Assembly: GCA_017480195.1 (NCBI GenBank)
Contig: JAFVBE010000016.1
Coordinates: 1-64,000, forward strand
Source: Lachnospiraceae bacterium
GTDB taxonomy: Bacteria > Bacillota > Clostridia > Lachnospirales > Lachnospiraceae
Direction: 5' to 3'
Length of the DNA: 64,000 bases
Shown: positions 54,554 through 63,814 of the stretch, piece by piece
How the letters are laid out: every line of letters starts with the position of its first letter
How positions within the stretch are numbered: the first letter of the stretch is position 1
The notes under the pieces: model-generated
The model's database searches: none
What the model was told of the DNA's origin: nothing
What the model saw: the letters and a program-made list of their open reading frames with translations, nothing else
Position numbers and translations under genes: made by a program

Positions 54554-55586
54554 CCGAACCCGCCTCCTTTTCACTTGTATAATTATTTGTCGTCGTGGAA
54601 TTAATATCAGCAAAACTCTCTATTGGTAAAATCTCCTGTGTCTGTCCGTCTGTTATTATGATTTTTAATGACGGCAGAACCTCCTCCATAGTCTCATAGA
54701 ACATTCTCTTCTTTGTTATAAGAGGATAGAGTTTATACTGCTCATATATCTGATTCAGTCTTGCAACCTGACCTTCCGCCTCTGCGATGCGCGTTGCCTT
54801 CTCAGCCTCTGCATCTTTGCGTATTCTGTCTGCCTCTGCTGTTGCACTTGGCAATTGCTGATTTTGATATTGAAGAGCATTATTCTTAGCAGTATCTGCC
54901 CCCTGCTTCGCCGTCTCAACAGACTTAAATGCTGCAATAATATCCTCAGTAGGCGGTTCAGAATCCTGTACAGTTATATTAATTATCTGAAGTCCGATAT
55001 TGTGTTCATCAAGCTCACGAATCATATCTTCCTTTACATCAGACTGTATCTGACTCTTTGCTGTAGTCATGGCTTCGTCAACAGTATAATTGCTTACTAC
55101 AGACCTTATACTTGATAGTGCAATATCCTTTAATATTTCCTCTGGATTATTGGAATTATAAAGATATGCAACAGGATCTGATACTTTATACTCCAGATAG
55201 AAGTCAATGTTAAGCAGATTAAAATCCGATGTAATCATTATACCGTCCATTGTATCGGTTATATTCTGCCCATTGTTAGCAATTGTATATCCTATACCTG
55301 TACCATGCGTTGTTACATCCACCTTCTCAACCTTCTCTATAAAAGGTATCTTAAAATAAAGACCTGCCGTATTGGTTGTTATTACTTTGCCAAACATGGT
55401 TACGACAGCATTCTCCTGTTCATTTACATAATAGAAGCTGTCAAGTGCGGCAAAAAGCAATATTATAACAATAATCACAAGCTTCGCAGTATTAAATGAT
55501 TTTTTTATCTTATTGTCAGGAGTTTTAATATCATCATCAACATACTCAACATCTACATTGTCTTCATCTTTTTTTGATTTTTTCAT
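54519..55586 (-). CDS. hflK: HflK-like SPFH/band 7 membrane protein
   Basis: About 355 residues from the ATG at 55586, after AAGGAAGGATAGG. An acidic cytosolic N-terminus precedes a helix (AKLVIIVIILLFAALDSFYY). The SPFH domain has NAVVTMFGKVITTNTAGLYF and an Ala-rich coiled coil (DRIRKDAEAEKATRIAEAEG). The C-terminus is Thr/Glu/Asp-rich. It pairs with HflC. The 5' end lies 19 bases after the rfbA stop, so hflKC may be cotranscribed with the dTDP-sugar genes. Confidence 0.93.
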   Translation of the reverse strand: MKKSKKDEDNVDVEYVDDDIKTPDNKIKKSFNTAKLVIIVIILLFAALDSFYYVNEQENAVVTMFGKVITTNTAGLYFKIPFIEKVEKVDVTTHGTGIGYTIANNGQNITDTMDGIMITSDFNLLNIDFYLEYKVSDPVAYLYNSNNPEEILKDIALSSIRSVVSNYTVDEAMTTAKSQIQSDVKEDMIRELDEHNIGLQIINITVQDSEPPTEDIIAAFKSVETAKQGADTAKNNALQYQNQQLPSATAEADRIRKDAEAEKATRIAEAEGQVARLNQIYEQYKLYPLITKKRMFYETMEEVLPSLKIIITDGQTQEILPIESFADINSTTTNNYTSEKEAGSDVETNDEEDND

Positions 55587-55605
55587 CCTATCCTTCCTTT
55601 CAGAT

Positions 55606-56475
55606 TTACAGACCGTTAGCAACATCGACAAGATACTGTCCGTATGCCGTCTTCATAAGCGGCTCGGCAAGCTTAAGAAGCTGCTCCTTGTCTATGAAAC
55701 CACGCCTATAAGCAATTTCCTCTATACAGGATATATACATCCCCTGTCTCTTCTGAAATGCAGCCACGAAATCCGCAGCATCAAGCAACATGTCATGATT
55801 GCCTGTATCAAGCCATGCAAAGCCTCTTCCAAGTGTTTCAACCATAAGGTCTCCTCTTTCAAGATATACATTATTAACACTTGTTATCTCAATCTCTCCC
55901 CTTGCTGATGGCTTGACATTTTTTGCAATCTCAACCACATCATTATCATAGAAATAAAGTCCCGGTACAGCATAGTTTGACTTTGGATGCTCAGGCTTTT
56001 CCTCAATAGACAACGCCTTGCCGCTCTCATCAAATTCCACAACTCCATATTCTCTTGGATCCTTGACATAGTATCCGAATATGGTTGCCCCCTTCTCTCT
56101 TGTAGCAGCATTTTTCAAAACCTTAGAAAAGCTCTGTCCATAGAATATATTATCTCCAAGTACGAGAGCCACGCTATCTGAACCGATAAATTCCTCACCG
56201 ATAATAAATGCATCAGCAAGTCCTCTCGGAGTCTCCTGTACCTTATAAGAAAACTCCATACCAAGCTGTGAGCCGTCGCCAAAAAGCTCTTCAAATGTAG
56301 GTAAATCTCTTGGTGTTGATATAATAAGTACCTCTCTTATACCTGCCAGCATAAGAGTTGAAAGCGGGTAGTATATCATAGGCTTGTCATATACAGGCAT
56401 AATCTGTTTTGATACAGCCTTGGTAAGTGGGTATAGTCTTGTGCCTGAACCGCCTGCTAAAATTATTCCTTTCAT
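55606..56475 (-). CDS. rfbA: Glucose-1-phosphate thymidylyltransferase
   Basis: 289 residues. [20 protein letters not shown] opens the nucleotide site; [13 protein letters not shown] and GWLDTGNH-like ([16 protein letters not shown]) segments are those of RmlA. It makes dTDP-glucose from dTTP and glucose-1-P, first step to dTDP-rhamnose or other deoxysugars. It follows rfbB with a 55-base gap. rfbC and rfbD are not in the window. Confidence 0.97.
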   Translation of the reverse strand: MKGIILAGGSGTRLYPLTKAVSKQIMPVYDKPMIYYPLSTLMLAGIREVLIISTPRDLPTFEELFGDGSQLGMEFSYKVQETPRGLADAFIIGEEFIGSDSVALVLGDNIFYGQSFSKVLKNAATREKGATIFGYYVKDPREYGVVEFDESGKALSIEEKPEHPKSNYAVPGLYFYDNDVVEIAKNVKPSARGEIEITSVNNVYLERGDLMVETLGRGFAWLDTGNHDMLLDAADFVAAFQKRQGMYISCIEEIAYRRGFIDKEQLLKLAEPLMKTAYGQYLVDVANGL

Positions 56476-56530
56476 ATTCTCTGATTCCTCCTATCAAAAC
56501 AACGCATAATCTAATTATACATATCCCGGA

Positions 56531-57616
56531 TTACTTTCCTGCATACATATCTTCATAATACTTCTGATAATCACCGCTCGTTACGTTCTTCATCCACTCC
56601 TCATGCTCAAAGAACCATGCAATAGTCTTCTTAATACCCTCAGCAAACATAGTCTCAGGCTCCCAGCCTATCTCTGCCTTAATCTTATCAGGAGCTATGG
56701 CATACCTTCTGTCATGTCCCTTCCTGTCTTCAACATAGGTAATCAAATCCTTAGATACAAGCTGCTTTCTTGCGTCACCTTCAGGAAGCATCTCCTGCAG
56801 CGTATCTATGATTATATTAATTATCTCAATATTCTGCTTCTCATTATGTCCGCCGATATTATATGTCTCAAAAAGTCTTCCCTGCTCCTGAACCATATCT
56901 ATAGCCTTGGCATGGTCTTCAACGAATAACCAGTCTCGTACATTCTTTCCATCGCCATATACAGGAAGCTTCTTGCCTTGTAATGCATTATTGATAATAA
57001 GCGGTATAAGCTTCTCAGGGAACTGATAAGGTCCGTAGTTATTGCTGCAGTTAGTTATATTTGCAGGGAACTTATAGGTATCCATATAAGCCTTTACCAG
57101 CATATCAGATGATGCCTTACTTGCAGAGTACGGGCTATGTGGATCGTATGGAGATGTCTCGTAGAAGAAAGCATTATCGTCATCAGGAAGTGATCCATAC
57201 ACCTCATCTGTCGATACATGAAGGAACTTCTTACCCTCTTTGAAGCCTCCTTCAGGAAGCTCCCACGCAGCCTTAGCAGAGTTTAACATAACCGCCGTGC
57301 CGAGCACATTAGTCTGTACAAAAACCTCAGGATTTTTAATACTTCTGTCAACATGTGACTCTGCTGCAAAATGCACAACTCTATCTATGTCATTTTCCTC
57401 AAATATCTTAGATATAGCTTCTTTATCACATATGTCTGCCTTAATAAAGGTATAGTTATCCCTGTTCTCAATATCCTTAAGATTTTCCAGATTACCTGCA
57501 TAGGTAAGTGCATCAACATTGATTATTCTTATTTCATTGTCATACTTTTTAAACATATAATGAATATAATTTGAGCCTATAAAGCCTGCTCCGCCTGTTA
57601 CAAGATAAGTTCTCAT
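56531..57616 (-). CDS. rfbB: dTDP-glucose 4,6-dehydratase
   Basis: 361 residues. VTGGAGFIGSNYIHYM is the NAD-binding motif; HFAAESHVDRSI, STDEVYGSLPDDD, and the catalytic SPYSASKAS Tyr-x3-Lys follow; NNYGPYQFPEKLIPL is specific to RmlB. It converts dTDP-glucose to the 4-keto-6-deoxy sugar. It starts 12 bases after gatB, hence likely on the T-box-controlled transcript. Confidence 0.97.
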   Translation of the reverse strand: MRTYLVTGGAGFIGSNYIHYMFKKYDNEIRIINVDALTYAGNLENLKDIENRDNYTFIKADICDKEAISKIFEENDIDRVVHFAAESHVDRSIKNPEVFVQTNVLGTAVMLNSAKAAWELPEGGFKEGKKFLHVSTDEVYGSLPDDDNAFFYETSPYDPHSPYSASKASSDMLVKAYMDTYKFPANITNCSNNYGPYQFPEKLIPLIINNALQGKKLPVYGDGKNVRDWLFVEDHAKAIDMVQEQGRLFETYNIGGHNEKQNIEIINIIIDTLQEMLPEGDARKQLVSKDLITYVEDRKGHDRRYAIAPDKIKAEIGWEPETMFAEGIKKTIAWFFEHEEWMKNVTSGDYQKYYEDMYAGK

Positions 57617-57628
57617 CCTATTTTCCTC

Positions 57629-59065
57629 CTATTTTGAAAGTATTTCCTTTAAGATTCTATTTACCTCTCCCGGGTCTGCCTTGCCCTTCATTGCCTTCAT
57701 AGTCTGTCCGACTAAGAATCCGATAGCCTTTTCCTTACCGCTCTTGTAGTCATCAACAGACTTCGGATTGGCAGCAACTATCTCTTCGATAGTCTTTGTA
57801 AGTGCTCCCTCGTCATTTACAGTCTTAAGACCGTTTTCCTCGACATACTTCTCCGGCTCTATATCATCTGTAAATATTTTCTCAAATACTTCCTTTGCCA
57901 CCGAGCCATTGATAGTCTTTTTATCAACCATATCAATGAGTGTTGCCAGATTCTTAGCTGAAAAGCTTAAATTATCCGCCTCCACATCATGTTCCTTCAT
58001 AAGTCTCATCGTCTCAACCATAAGCCAGTTGGAAACCTTCTTAGGCTCTGCTCCAAGTGATATAGTTTCTTCGAATATATCCGCCATCCTCTTAGAATTG
58101 GTTATTATGTCTATATCGTAATCAGGAATCTTGTATTCTTCCTTATATCTTAATCTCTTCTCATCACGAAGCTCAGGCTGGCGTGACTTGATTGTCTCAA
58201 GGAATTCATCATCAACTATAATCGGAACTAAATCAGGGTCAGGGAAGTATCTGTAATCCTGTGCATCCTCCTTAGAACGCATAGCATAGGAATATCCCTT
58301 CTCGTCGTCCCATCTTCTCGTCTCCTGGATAACCTCTTCTCCTGACTCTAATAAGTCAATCTGACGCTCTCTCTCATTCTCTATAGCTCTTGTAATCGCC
58401 TTAAATGAATTGAGGTTCTTCATCTCAGTTCTCGTACCGAACTTTTCTTCTCCGACCTTCCTTATCGAAAGATTGACATCAGCACGCATTGAACCCTCAT
58501 TAAGCTTACAATCTGAAGCGCCAAGATACTGGATTATAAGTCTTAGCTTATCAAGATATGCATTAACCTCCTCTGCCGAACGCATATCAGGCTCGGAAAC
58601 TATCTCGATAAGAGGCACCCCTGAACGGTTATAATCAACAAGTGAGGTATCGGTAAATGGGTCATGAACTAATTTACCTGCATCCTCTTCCATATGAATC
58701 TCATGTATTCTGATAAATTTCTTCTCTCCATTAACCTCTATCTCTACCTTACCGTCACGGCATATCGGATAGTAGAGCTGTGATATCTGGTAGTTCTGCG
58801 GGTTATCAGGATAGAAATAATTTTTTCTGTCAAATTTACCTTTTCTGGTTATGGTACAGTTCGTAGCAAGTCCTACCGCAACTGCTTTTTCAAGAACTGC
58901 TTTATTTAATACGGGAAGTGATCCCGGCATACCCGTACATACAGGACAGGTATGTGTATTAGGCTCTCCGCCAAATTCAGTTGAACAGCCACAGAATATC
59001 TTGGTTTTAGTTGCAAGCTCTACATGGACTTCAAGTCCGATGACAGTTTCATATATCTCACTCAT
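57629..59065 (-). CDS. gatB: Asp-tRNA(Asn)/Glu-tRNA(Gln) amidotransferase subunit B
   Basis: 478 residues. YETVIGLEVHVELATKTKIF, the Cys-rich CGCSTEFGGEPNTHTCPVC zinc segment, and NYFYPDNPQNYQISQL mark the kinase-amidase core. The C-terminal YqeY-like tail ends KADPGEVNRILKEIL. With GatA and GatC it turns misacylated Asp-tRNA(Asn) or Glu-tRNA(Gln) into the amide form. It starts two bases after gatA. Confidence 0.97.
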   Translation of the reverse strand: MSEIYETVIGLEVHVELATKTKIFCGCSTEFGGEPNTHTCPVCTGMPGSLPVLNKAVLEKAVAVGLATNCTITRKGKFDRKNYFYPDNPQNYQISQLYYPICRDGKVEIEVNGEKKFIRIHEIHMEEDAGKLVHDPFTDTSLVDYNRSGVPLIEIVSEPDMRSAEEVNAYLDKLRLIIQYLGASDCKLNEGSMRADVNLSIRKVGEEKFGTRTEMKNLNSFKAITRAIENERERQIDLLESGEEVIQETRRWDDEKGYSYAMRSKEDAQDYRYFPDPDLVPIIVDDEFLETIKSRQPELRDEKRLRYKEEYKIPDYDIDIITNSKRMADIFEETISLGAEPKKVSNWLMVETMRLMKEHDVEADNLSFSAKNLATLIDMVDKKTINGSVAKEVFEKIFTDDIEPEKYVEENGLKTVNDEGALTKTIEEIVAANPKSVDDYKSGKEKAIGFLVGQTMKAMKGKADPGEVNRILKEILSK

Positions 59066-59067
59066 TC

Positions 59068-60537
59068 TTAAAGCCCCCTCTCTGCTATAGCCGGTCTTTT
59101 ATATTCTCTGCTTTGCTCATAAGCATAAGCTGCTCTTATAATCGACTTCTCATCAAAGGTCTGACCGAGAAGCTGCAATCCTATCGGAAGGCCATTCTTA
59201 TCATATCCGCAAGGAAGTGATATACCCGGAAGTCCGGCAAGATTTACCGATACCGTATATATATCACCAAGATACATCTTAAGCGGGTCACTCAAAGACT
59301 CCCCACATTTAAGTGCAGTCGTAGGGGCAACCGGTCCGAGAATAACATCATATTTTTCAAAGGCATCATCAAAGGCCTTCTTGATAAGAGCCTTAGTCTT
59401 AAGCGCCTTAACATAATAAGCATCATAATATCCTGAGCTTAGTACAAATGAACCAAGCATAATCCTACGCTTGACCTCTGCACCGAAGCCCTCTGAACGA
59501 GTCTTCTTATACATATTATGAAGGTCTGTATATTCAGATGTTCTGTATCCGTATTTAACTCCATCGAATCTCTCAAGATTTGATGAAGCTTCCGCTGAAG
59601 CAATTATATAATATGCAGGAATCGCATATTCAACCATACCAAGTGAGAATTCCTCAACGATAGCGTCCTTACCTTCGAGCACCTTCGCTGCTGCCAGTAC
59701 ACTTTCCTTAACCTCGGGGTCTATACCTTCTGCAAGATAATCACTTGGTATACCTATCTTCATACCCTTTACATCATCTACAAGCGCAGATGTAAAATCA
59801 GAAGCCGCATCAATATAAGATGTGGAATCCTTATCATCATGCTGACATATAATCTCTAAAATAGTTGCACAATCTCTTACATCCTTGGCTATAGGTCCAA
59901 TCTGGTCGAGCGATGAACCATAGGCTATAAGTCCGTAACGAGATACTCTTCCATAGGTTGGCTTAATACCCGTTACACCACAAAATGCAGCAGGCTGTCT
60001 GATTGAACCGCCTGTATCTGAGCCAAGCGCATACGGTACCTCCTCAGAGGAAACTGCTGCAGCAGAGCCACCTGATGAGCCTCCCGGAACTCTGTCCAAA
60101 TCCCAAGGGTTCTTAGTAGCACCATAATACGAAGTCTCTGATGTACTACCCATAGCAAACTCATCCATATTGGTCTTACCGATTATTACAGCTCCTGCTT
60201 CTTTTAATTTCTCAACTGCCGTAGCTGTATAAGTAGGCACAAAATTACTAAGTATCTTAGATGAACAGGTAGTAAGTAAACCCTCAGTACACATATTATC
60301 CTTAATAGCTACCGGCACTCCTGCGAGCGGGCCTGTCAATTCTCCTGCATCAATCTTATTTTGCACTTCCTCTGCCTGCCTTAAGGCACCCTCTCTATCA
60401 ATAGTAACAAAGGAATTTACATCTTTTTCAAGTACTTCAATCCTACGGAGGCTTTCTTCTACTGCTTCTTTAACTGTTACTTCTTTATTCTTAATCTTCT
60501 CTCCAAGCTCTACTGCCGTCAAACTCATTAAATCCAC
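59068..60537 (-). CDS. gatA: Asp-tRNA(Asn)/Glu-tRNA(Gln) amidotransferase subunit A
   Basis: About 489 residues from a GTG at 60537 (eight bases after AAGGAGG), reading MDLMSLTAVELGEKI; an ATG nine bases further is the alternative. The amidase signature PGGSSGGSAAAVSS and the VAIKDNM Lys make up the Ser-cisSer-Lys triad; GSDTGGSIRQPA follows. It frees ammonia from glutamine for GatB. The gatC stop lies 13 bases upstream. Confidence 0.97.
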   Translation of the reverse strand: MDLMSLTAVELGEKIKNKEVTVKEAVEESLRRIEVLEKDVNSFVTIDREGALRQAEEVQNKIDAGELTGPLAGVPVAIKDNMCTEGLLTTCSSKILSNFVPTYTATAVEKLKEAGAVIIGKTNMDEFAMGSTSETSYYGATKNPWDLDRVPGGSSGGSAAAVSSEEVPYALGSDTGGSIRQPAAFCGVTGIKPTYGRVSRYGLIAYGSSLDQIGPIAKDVRDCATILEIICQHDDKDSTSYIDAASDFTSALVDDVKGMKIGIPSDYLAEGIDPEVKESVLAAAKVLEGKDAIVEEFSLGMVEYAIPAYYIIASAEASSNLERFDGVKYGYRTSEYTDLHNMYKKTRSEGFGAEVKRRIMLGSFVLSSGYYDAYYVKALKTKALIKKAFDDAFEKYDVILGPVAPTTALKCGESLSDPLKMYLGDIYTVSVNLAGLPGISLPCGYDKNGLPIGLQLLGQTFDEKSIIRAAYAYEQSREYKRPAIAERGL

Positions 60538-60550
60538 ACAAGCCACCTCC

Positions 60551-60838
60551 TTAGTCAAATGTCTTCGGTACATCATAACAGCCATTTCGCTCCTCCGGTG
60601 CATTGGCAAGCATATTTTCCCTGTCATCACCATTGGTAACTACATCTTCCCTCATAACATTACTTACAGGGAAAGCGTGGCTCATAGCTTCTACATTTTC
60701 CGTATCCAGCTCGTCTAACTTGCCGACATAATCAAGCATATTAGACATATCCTTCTTCGCCTGCTCCTTCTCTTCATCGGATAGAAAAAGCTTAGCAAGG
60801 ATTCCAACATAATCAATCGTTTCGTCTGTAATAACCAT
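60551..60838 (-). CDS. gatC: Asp-tRNA(Asn)/Glu-tRNA(Gln) amidotransferase subunit C
   Basis: 95 residues: VITDETIDYVGILAKLFLSD, and MLDYVGKLDELDTENVE, then HAFPVSNVMREDVV, the wrapping peptide that binds GatA and GatB. The length is normal. It lies eight bases after aspS and before gatA. Confidence 0.95.
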   Translation of the reverse strand: MVITDETIDYVGILAKLFLSDEEKEQAKKDMSNMLDYVGKLDELDTENVEAMSHAFPVSNVMREDVVTNGDDRENMLANAPEERNGCYDVPKTFD

Positions 60839-60846
60839 ATTGCCTC

Positions 60847-62595
60847 CTACTGTCTTACCTTAATGTGAACCTCACGAAGCTGCTGTTCAGTAACCTCGTT
60901 CGGAGCTCCACACATAAGATCCTGTGCAGTTCCACTCATAGGGAATGGAATAACCTCTCTGATATTTTCTTCTTCCTTAAGCAGCATTATCATACGGTCA
61001 ACACCCGGTGCCATACCTGCATGTGGCGGTGCACCGAACTGGAACGCACTGTATAATGCTCCGAATTTTGCTTCTAATACCTCTTTGTCATATCCTGCTA
61101 TCTCAAATGCCTTCTCCATAATCTGCATATCGTGATTTCTTACTGCACCTGATGAAAGCTCGACACCATTACATACGATATCATACTGATAAGCAAGTAT
61201 GTCTAACGGATCCTTTTCATTGAGCGCTTCAAGTCCACCCTGCGGCATAGAGAACGGATTGTGTGTAAACCCTATCTTCTTAGTTTCTGTATCATACTCA
61301 TACATAGGAAAGTCATTTATATAGCAGAAACGGTATGCATTCTTCTCAAGAAGGTCAAGTCTTGTTCCAAGCTCTGTCCTTATCTGTCCGGCAAAAAGTG
61401 CTGCCTGCTTCTCATTATCTGCGATGAAGAAAATGGTATCTCCAACGGTAAGTCCCGCAAGCTCCTTAAGTTCTCCCTTCATATCCTCAGGGATGAACTT
61501 ATCTATAGGTCCCTTATAAGAGCCATCCTCCAATACCTCAAGATAACCAAGTCCGCCCATACCGATTGATGTTGCAAACTTAAGCATCTTCTCGTGCTGT
61601 CCCTTAGATAACTTAGCGTGAACATTTATCGCTCTTACAGTCTTGTTCTGGAACGGCTTAAATGTACATCTGTTAAAAAATTCCGATAAATCTATTATAA
61701 GAAGCGGATTACGCAAATCCGGCTTGTCAGTACCATACTTAAGCATTGCTTCCTTATAACTGATGACAGGATAAGGCGCTTCGGTAACTGCATATCCCTT
61801 CGGCGCAAATTCCTTGAATGTCGCTGAAAGCACTTCCTCACCAACCTTGAATACATCCTCCTGTGTAGCGAAGCTCATCTCGAAGTCAAGCTGATAGAAC
61901 TCTCCCGGTGAACGGTCAGCTCTTGCATCCTCATCTCTAAAGCATGGTGCAATCTGAAAATACTTATCAAAGCCTGACACCATAAGAAGCTGCTTATACT
62001 GCTGTGGCGCCTGTGGGAGCGCATAGAACTTGCCCTTGTATCGTCTTGAAGGAACGATATAATCTCTCGCACCCTCCGGTGATGATGCACAGAGTATCGG
62101 TGTCTGTATCTCAAGAAAGCCAAGCTCGGTCATCTTCTGTCTTAAGAAGCTTATAACCTTGGAACGGAATATCATGGTATCCTTAACCTTGCGGTTTCTT
62201 AAGTCAAGATAACGATACTTAAGTCTTACATCCTCTCTAACTTCCTTAGAGGTTGTAACCTCAAATGGAAGCTGCTTATATATCTTACCGAGTATATCTA
62301 CCTCGTGTGCTTCGAGTTCTATCGTACCTGTAGGAATCTTCGGATTATATGTATCCTCATCCCTGTGCTGGATATTACCCTTGACCGATATACATTCCTC
62401 TCTGGTTATACCATCTAAGAGGCTTGTATCTCTCATTACGACCTGCATAACTCCATACATATCCCTTAGGTCCACAAAGGATACTCCGCCATGGTCTCTG
62501 ATATTCTCCACCCAGCCTGCAAGTCTTATATCCTTGCCAACGAGCTCCTCAGTTATGTTCTCCATCGTCATGTCTCTGTAAATGTTTGGTTGCAT
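60847..62595 (-). CDS. aspS: Aspartyl-tRNA synthetase, bacterial type
   Basis: 582 residues. The OB-fold anticodon domain (GKDIRLAGWVENIRDHGGVS) is followed by the class II core with FQIAPCFRDEDARADR (motif 2), the bacterial GAD insertion (about 300-415), and GMAPGVDRMIMLL (motif 3). It charges tRNA-Asp and, since it heads a gatCAB operon, probably also tRNA-Asn. It is preceded by a T-box leader. Confidence 0.97.
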   Translation of the reverse strand: MQPNIYRDMTMENITEELVGKDIRLAGWVENIRDHGGVSFVDLRDMYGVMQVVMRDTSLLDGITREECISVKGNIQHRDEDTYNPKIPTGTIELEAHEVDILGKIYKQLPFEVTTSKEVREDVRLKYRYLDLRNRKVKDTMIFRSKVISFLRQKMTELGFLEIQTPILCASSPEGARDYIVPSRRYKGKFYALPQAPQQYKQLLMVSGFDKYFQIAPCFRDEDARADRSPGEFYQLDFEMSFATQEDVFKVGEEVLSATFKEFAPKGYAVTEAPYPVISYKEAMLKYGTDKPDLRNPLLIIDLSEFFNRCTFKPFQNKTVRAINVHAKLSKGQHEKMLKFATSIGMGGLGYLEVLEDGSYKGPIDKFIPEDMKGELKELAGLTVGDTIFFIADNEKQAALFAGQIRTELGTRLDLLEKNAYRFCYINDFPMYEYDTETKKIGFTHNPFSMPQGGLEALNEKDPLDILAYQYDIVCNGVELSSGAVRNHDMQIMEKAFEIAGYDKEVLEAKFGALYSAFQFGAPPHAGMAPGVDRMIMLLKEEENIREVIPFPMSGTAQDLMCGAPNEVTEQQLREVHIKVRQ

Positions 62596-62605
62596 AATTT
62601 TCTCT

Positions 62606-62940
62606 CCTTAAATAAATGTATCCCGAAGCCATAGTAATATGACTTCGGGACGAATAAACCTTTTATCCGCGGTACCACCCGCATTGAAGCTTGCGCTTCC
62701 TCTCTCGACCTGTAACGGTGGTCAGCCGGATATACCTAGACCTCTTACTTTGTATTATCCGCACACCAAGATGTAGGCTTCAGCATACCTGCTCAGGTAG
62801 TGTTCCGCTTATGTAGGGTGTCATGCTATGGCTCTCAGTCTGTGACCATATTCCCTGTCATGTCCTTTTACAAGCAGTCTCCGTCAACGCATTTTTTATA
62901 TAATTGTCTGTATTATATGCTAAGTTTGGGCAAAAGTAAA
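62606..62940 (-). promoter_or_regulatory. T-box riboswitch and promoter of aspS-gatCAB
   Basis: The T-box core GGGTGGTACCGCGG lies at about 62667-62680 (minus strand), preceded by AATGC. The terminator stem TCCCGAAGTC/GGCTTCGGGA follows at 62650-62621 with a T-rich tail. Upstream are a stem III-like ACCGTTACAGGTCGAGAG and a stem I with the GAGAGCC element. A promoter TTTACT-17-TATAAT occupies 62940-62912. About 95 bases into the leader, GGAACAC (62806-62800) offers overlapping GAA and AAC triplets as possible specifiers. Binding of uncharged tRNA would prevent termination. Confidence 0.9.
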
Positions 62941-63001
62941 GTGTTTTAAACATATATTTTATTAATTTCCACCATATCAGACTGAACATTCATACTTCCG
63001 G

Positions 63002-63769
63002 TTATAAGTTTTTATGTTTCTTCACACCTCTTATAATATATGAAGGCATCATAGATATAGCTTTTACAATTCCATAGCCCGCGTATTTATAGGTTTTAAA
63101 TGTCATAGCCGCTGCCTTTAATTTATTATGTGACTTGCCGTCTCTGACATCACGGTATCTTAAGAGTGGCTCGTTTGTGTTGCATATTTTAACTCCATCC
63201 TTAAGCATCATTAACCATGTATAATAATCCTCATGAGCCTTCCTGTCATGCTTCATAGGATATTTCAGCATAATTTCTCTTTTAGCAAGCACTGATGAGC
63301 AGTTGATATAATTAGTCTTCTCCATATCCTCCAAGGTTATATATAATTTGTCACAGCCTATCACTATATCCCGGCTTATACCGTCCTCATCTACAATCTC
63401 CCTTGAAGTATTGCATATGTCAGCATCAGCCCTTTCAATTATTTCAAGCTGCCTTGCGAGCTTACCGCTTGTCCACATATCATCCGCATCAAGATATGCC
63501 ACATACTCCCCTCGTGCTATGGCAACACCGAGATTTCTCGTCTTTGCCACTCCGAGATTCTTAGAATTCTTCCTTACAAGAATTCTCGTCTTATCATCAA
63601 GAATATTATGTTTTTTCTTGATAAAATCCAGCACCGTACGAAGCGAATTATCTGTAGAACAATCGTCTATCACTATTATCTCCTTTTCAACCTTCTGCAC
63701 AAGTGCAGAACGAAGTGCGTCCAATATATACTTTTCAGAATTATACATCGGTATAATAATTGAAACCAT
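63002..63769 (-). CDS. Family 2 glycosyltransferase
   Basis: 255 residues. MVSIIIPMYNSEKYI, EIIVIDDCSTDNS, NLGVAKTRNLG and AYLDADDMWTSGKL (DxD) form the GT-A fold of GT2. The DYYTWLMMLKDG segment carries the usual ED-like base. The C-terminal region is basic. It likely adds a sugar to a wall polymer, given the CDP-glycerol transferase upstream 45 bases away. Confidence 0.92.
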   Translation of the reverse strand: MVSIIIPMYNSEKYILDALRSALVQKVEKEIIVIDDCSTDNSLRTVLDFIKKKHNILDDKTRILVRKNSKNLGVAKTRNLGVAIARGEYVAYLDADDMWTSGKLARQLEIIERADADICNTSREIVDEDGISRDIVIGCDKLYITLEDMEKTNYINCSSVLAKREIMLKYPMKHDRKAHEDYYTWLMMLKDGVKICNTNEPLLRYRDVRDGKSHNKLKAAAMTFKTYKYAGYGIVKAISMMPSYIIRGVKKHKNL

Positions 63770-63814
63770 ATTCTATCACCACTTTGTTTATATTTTATCC
63801 TCTATCGCTTCTGT

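Noticed and set aside
55606..57616. Complete dTDP-rhamnose cluster
   Set aside because: Only rfbA and rfbB are present; the neighbouring genes are hflK and gatB, so the final sugar cannot be stated.
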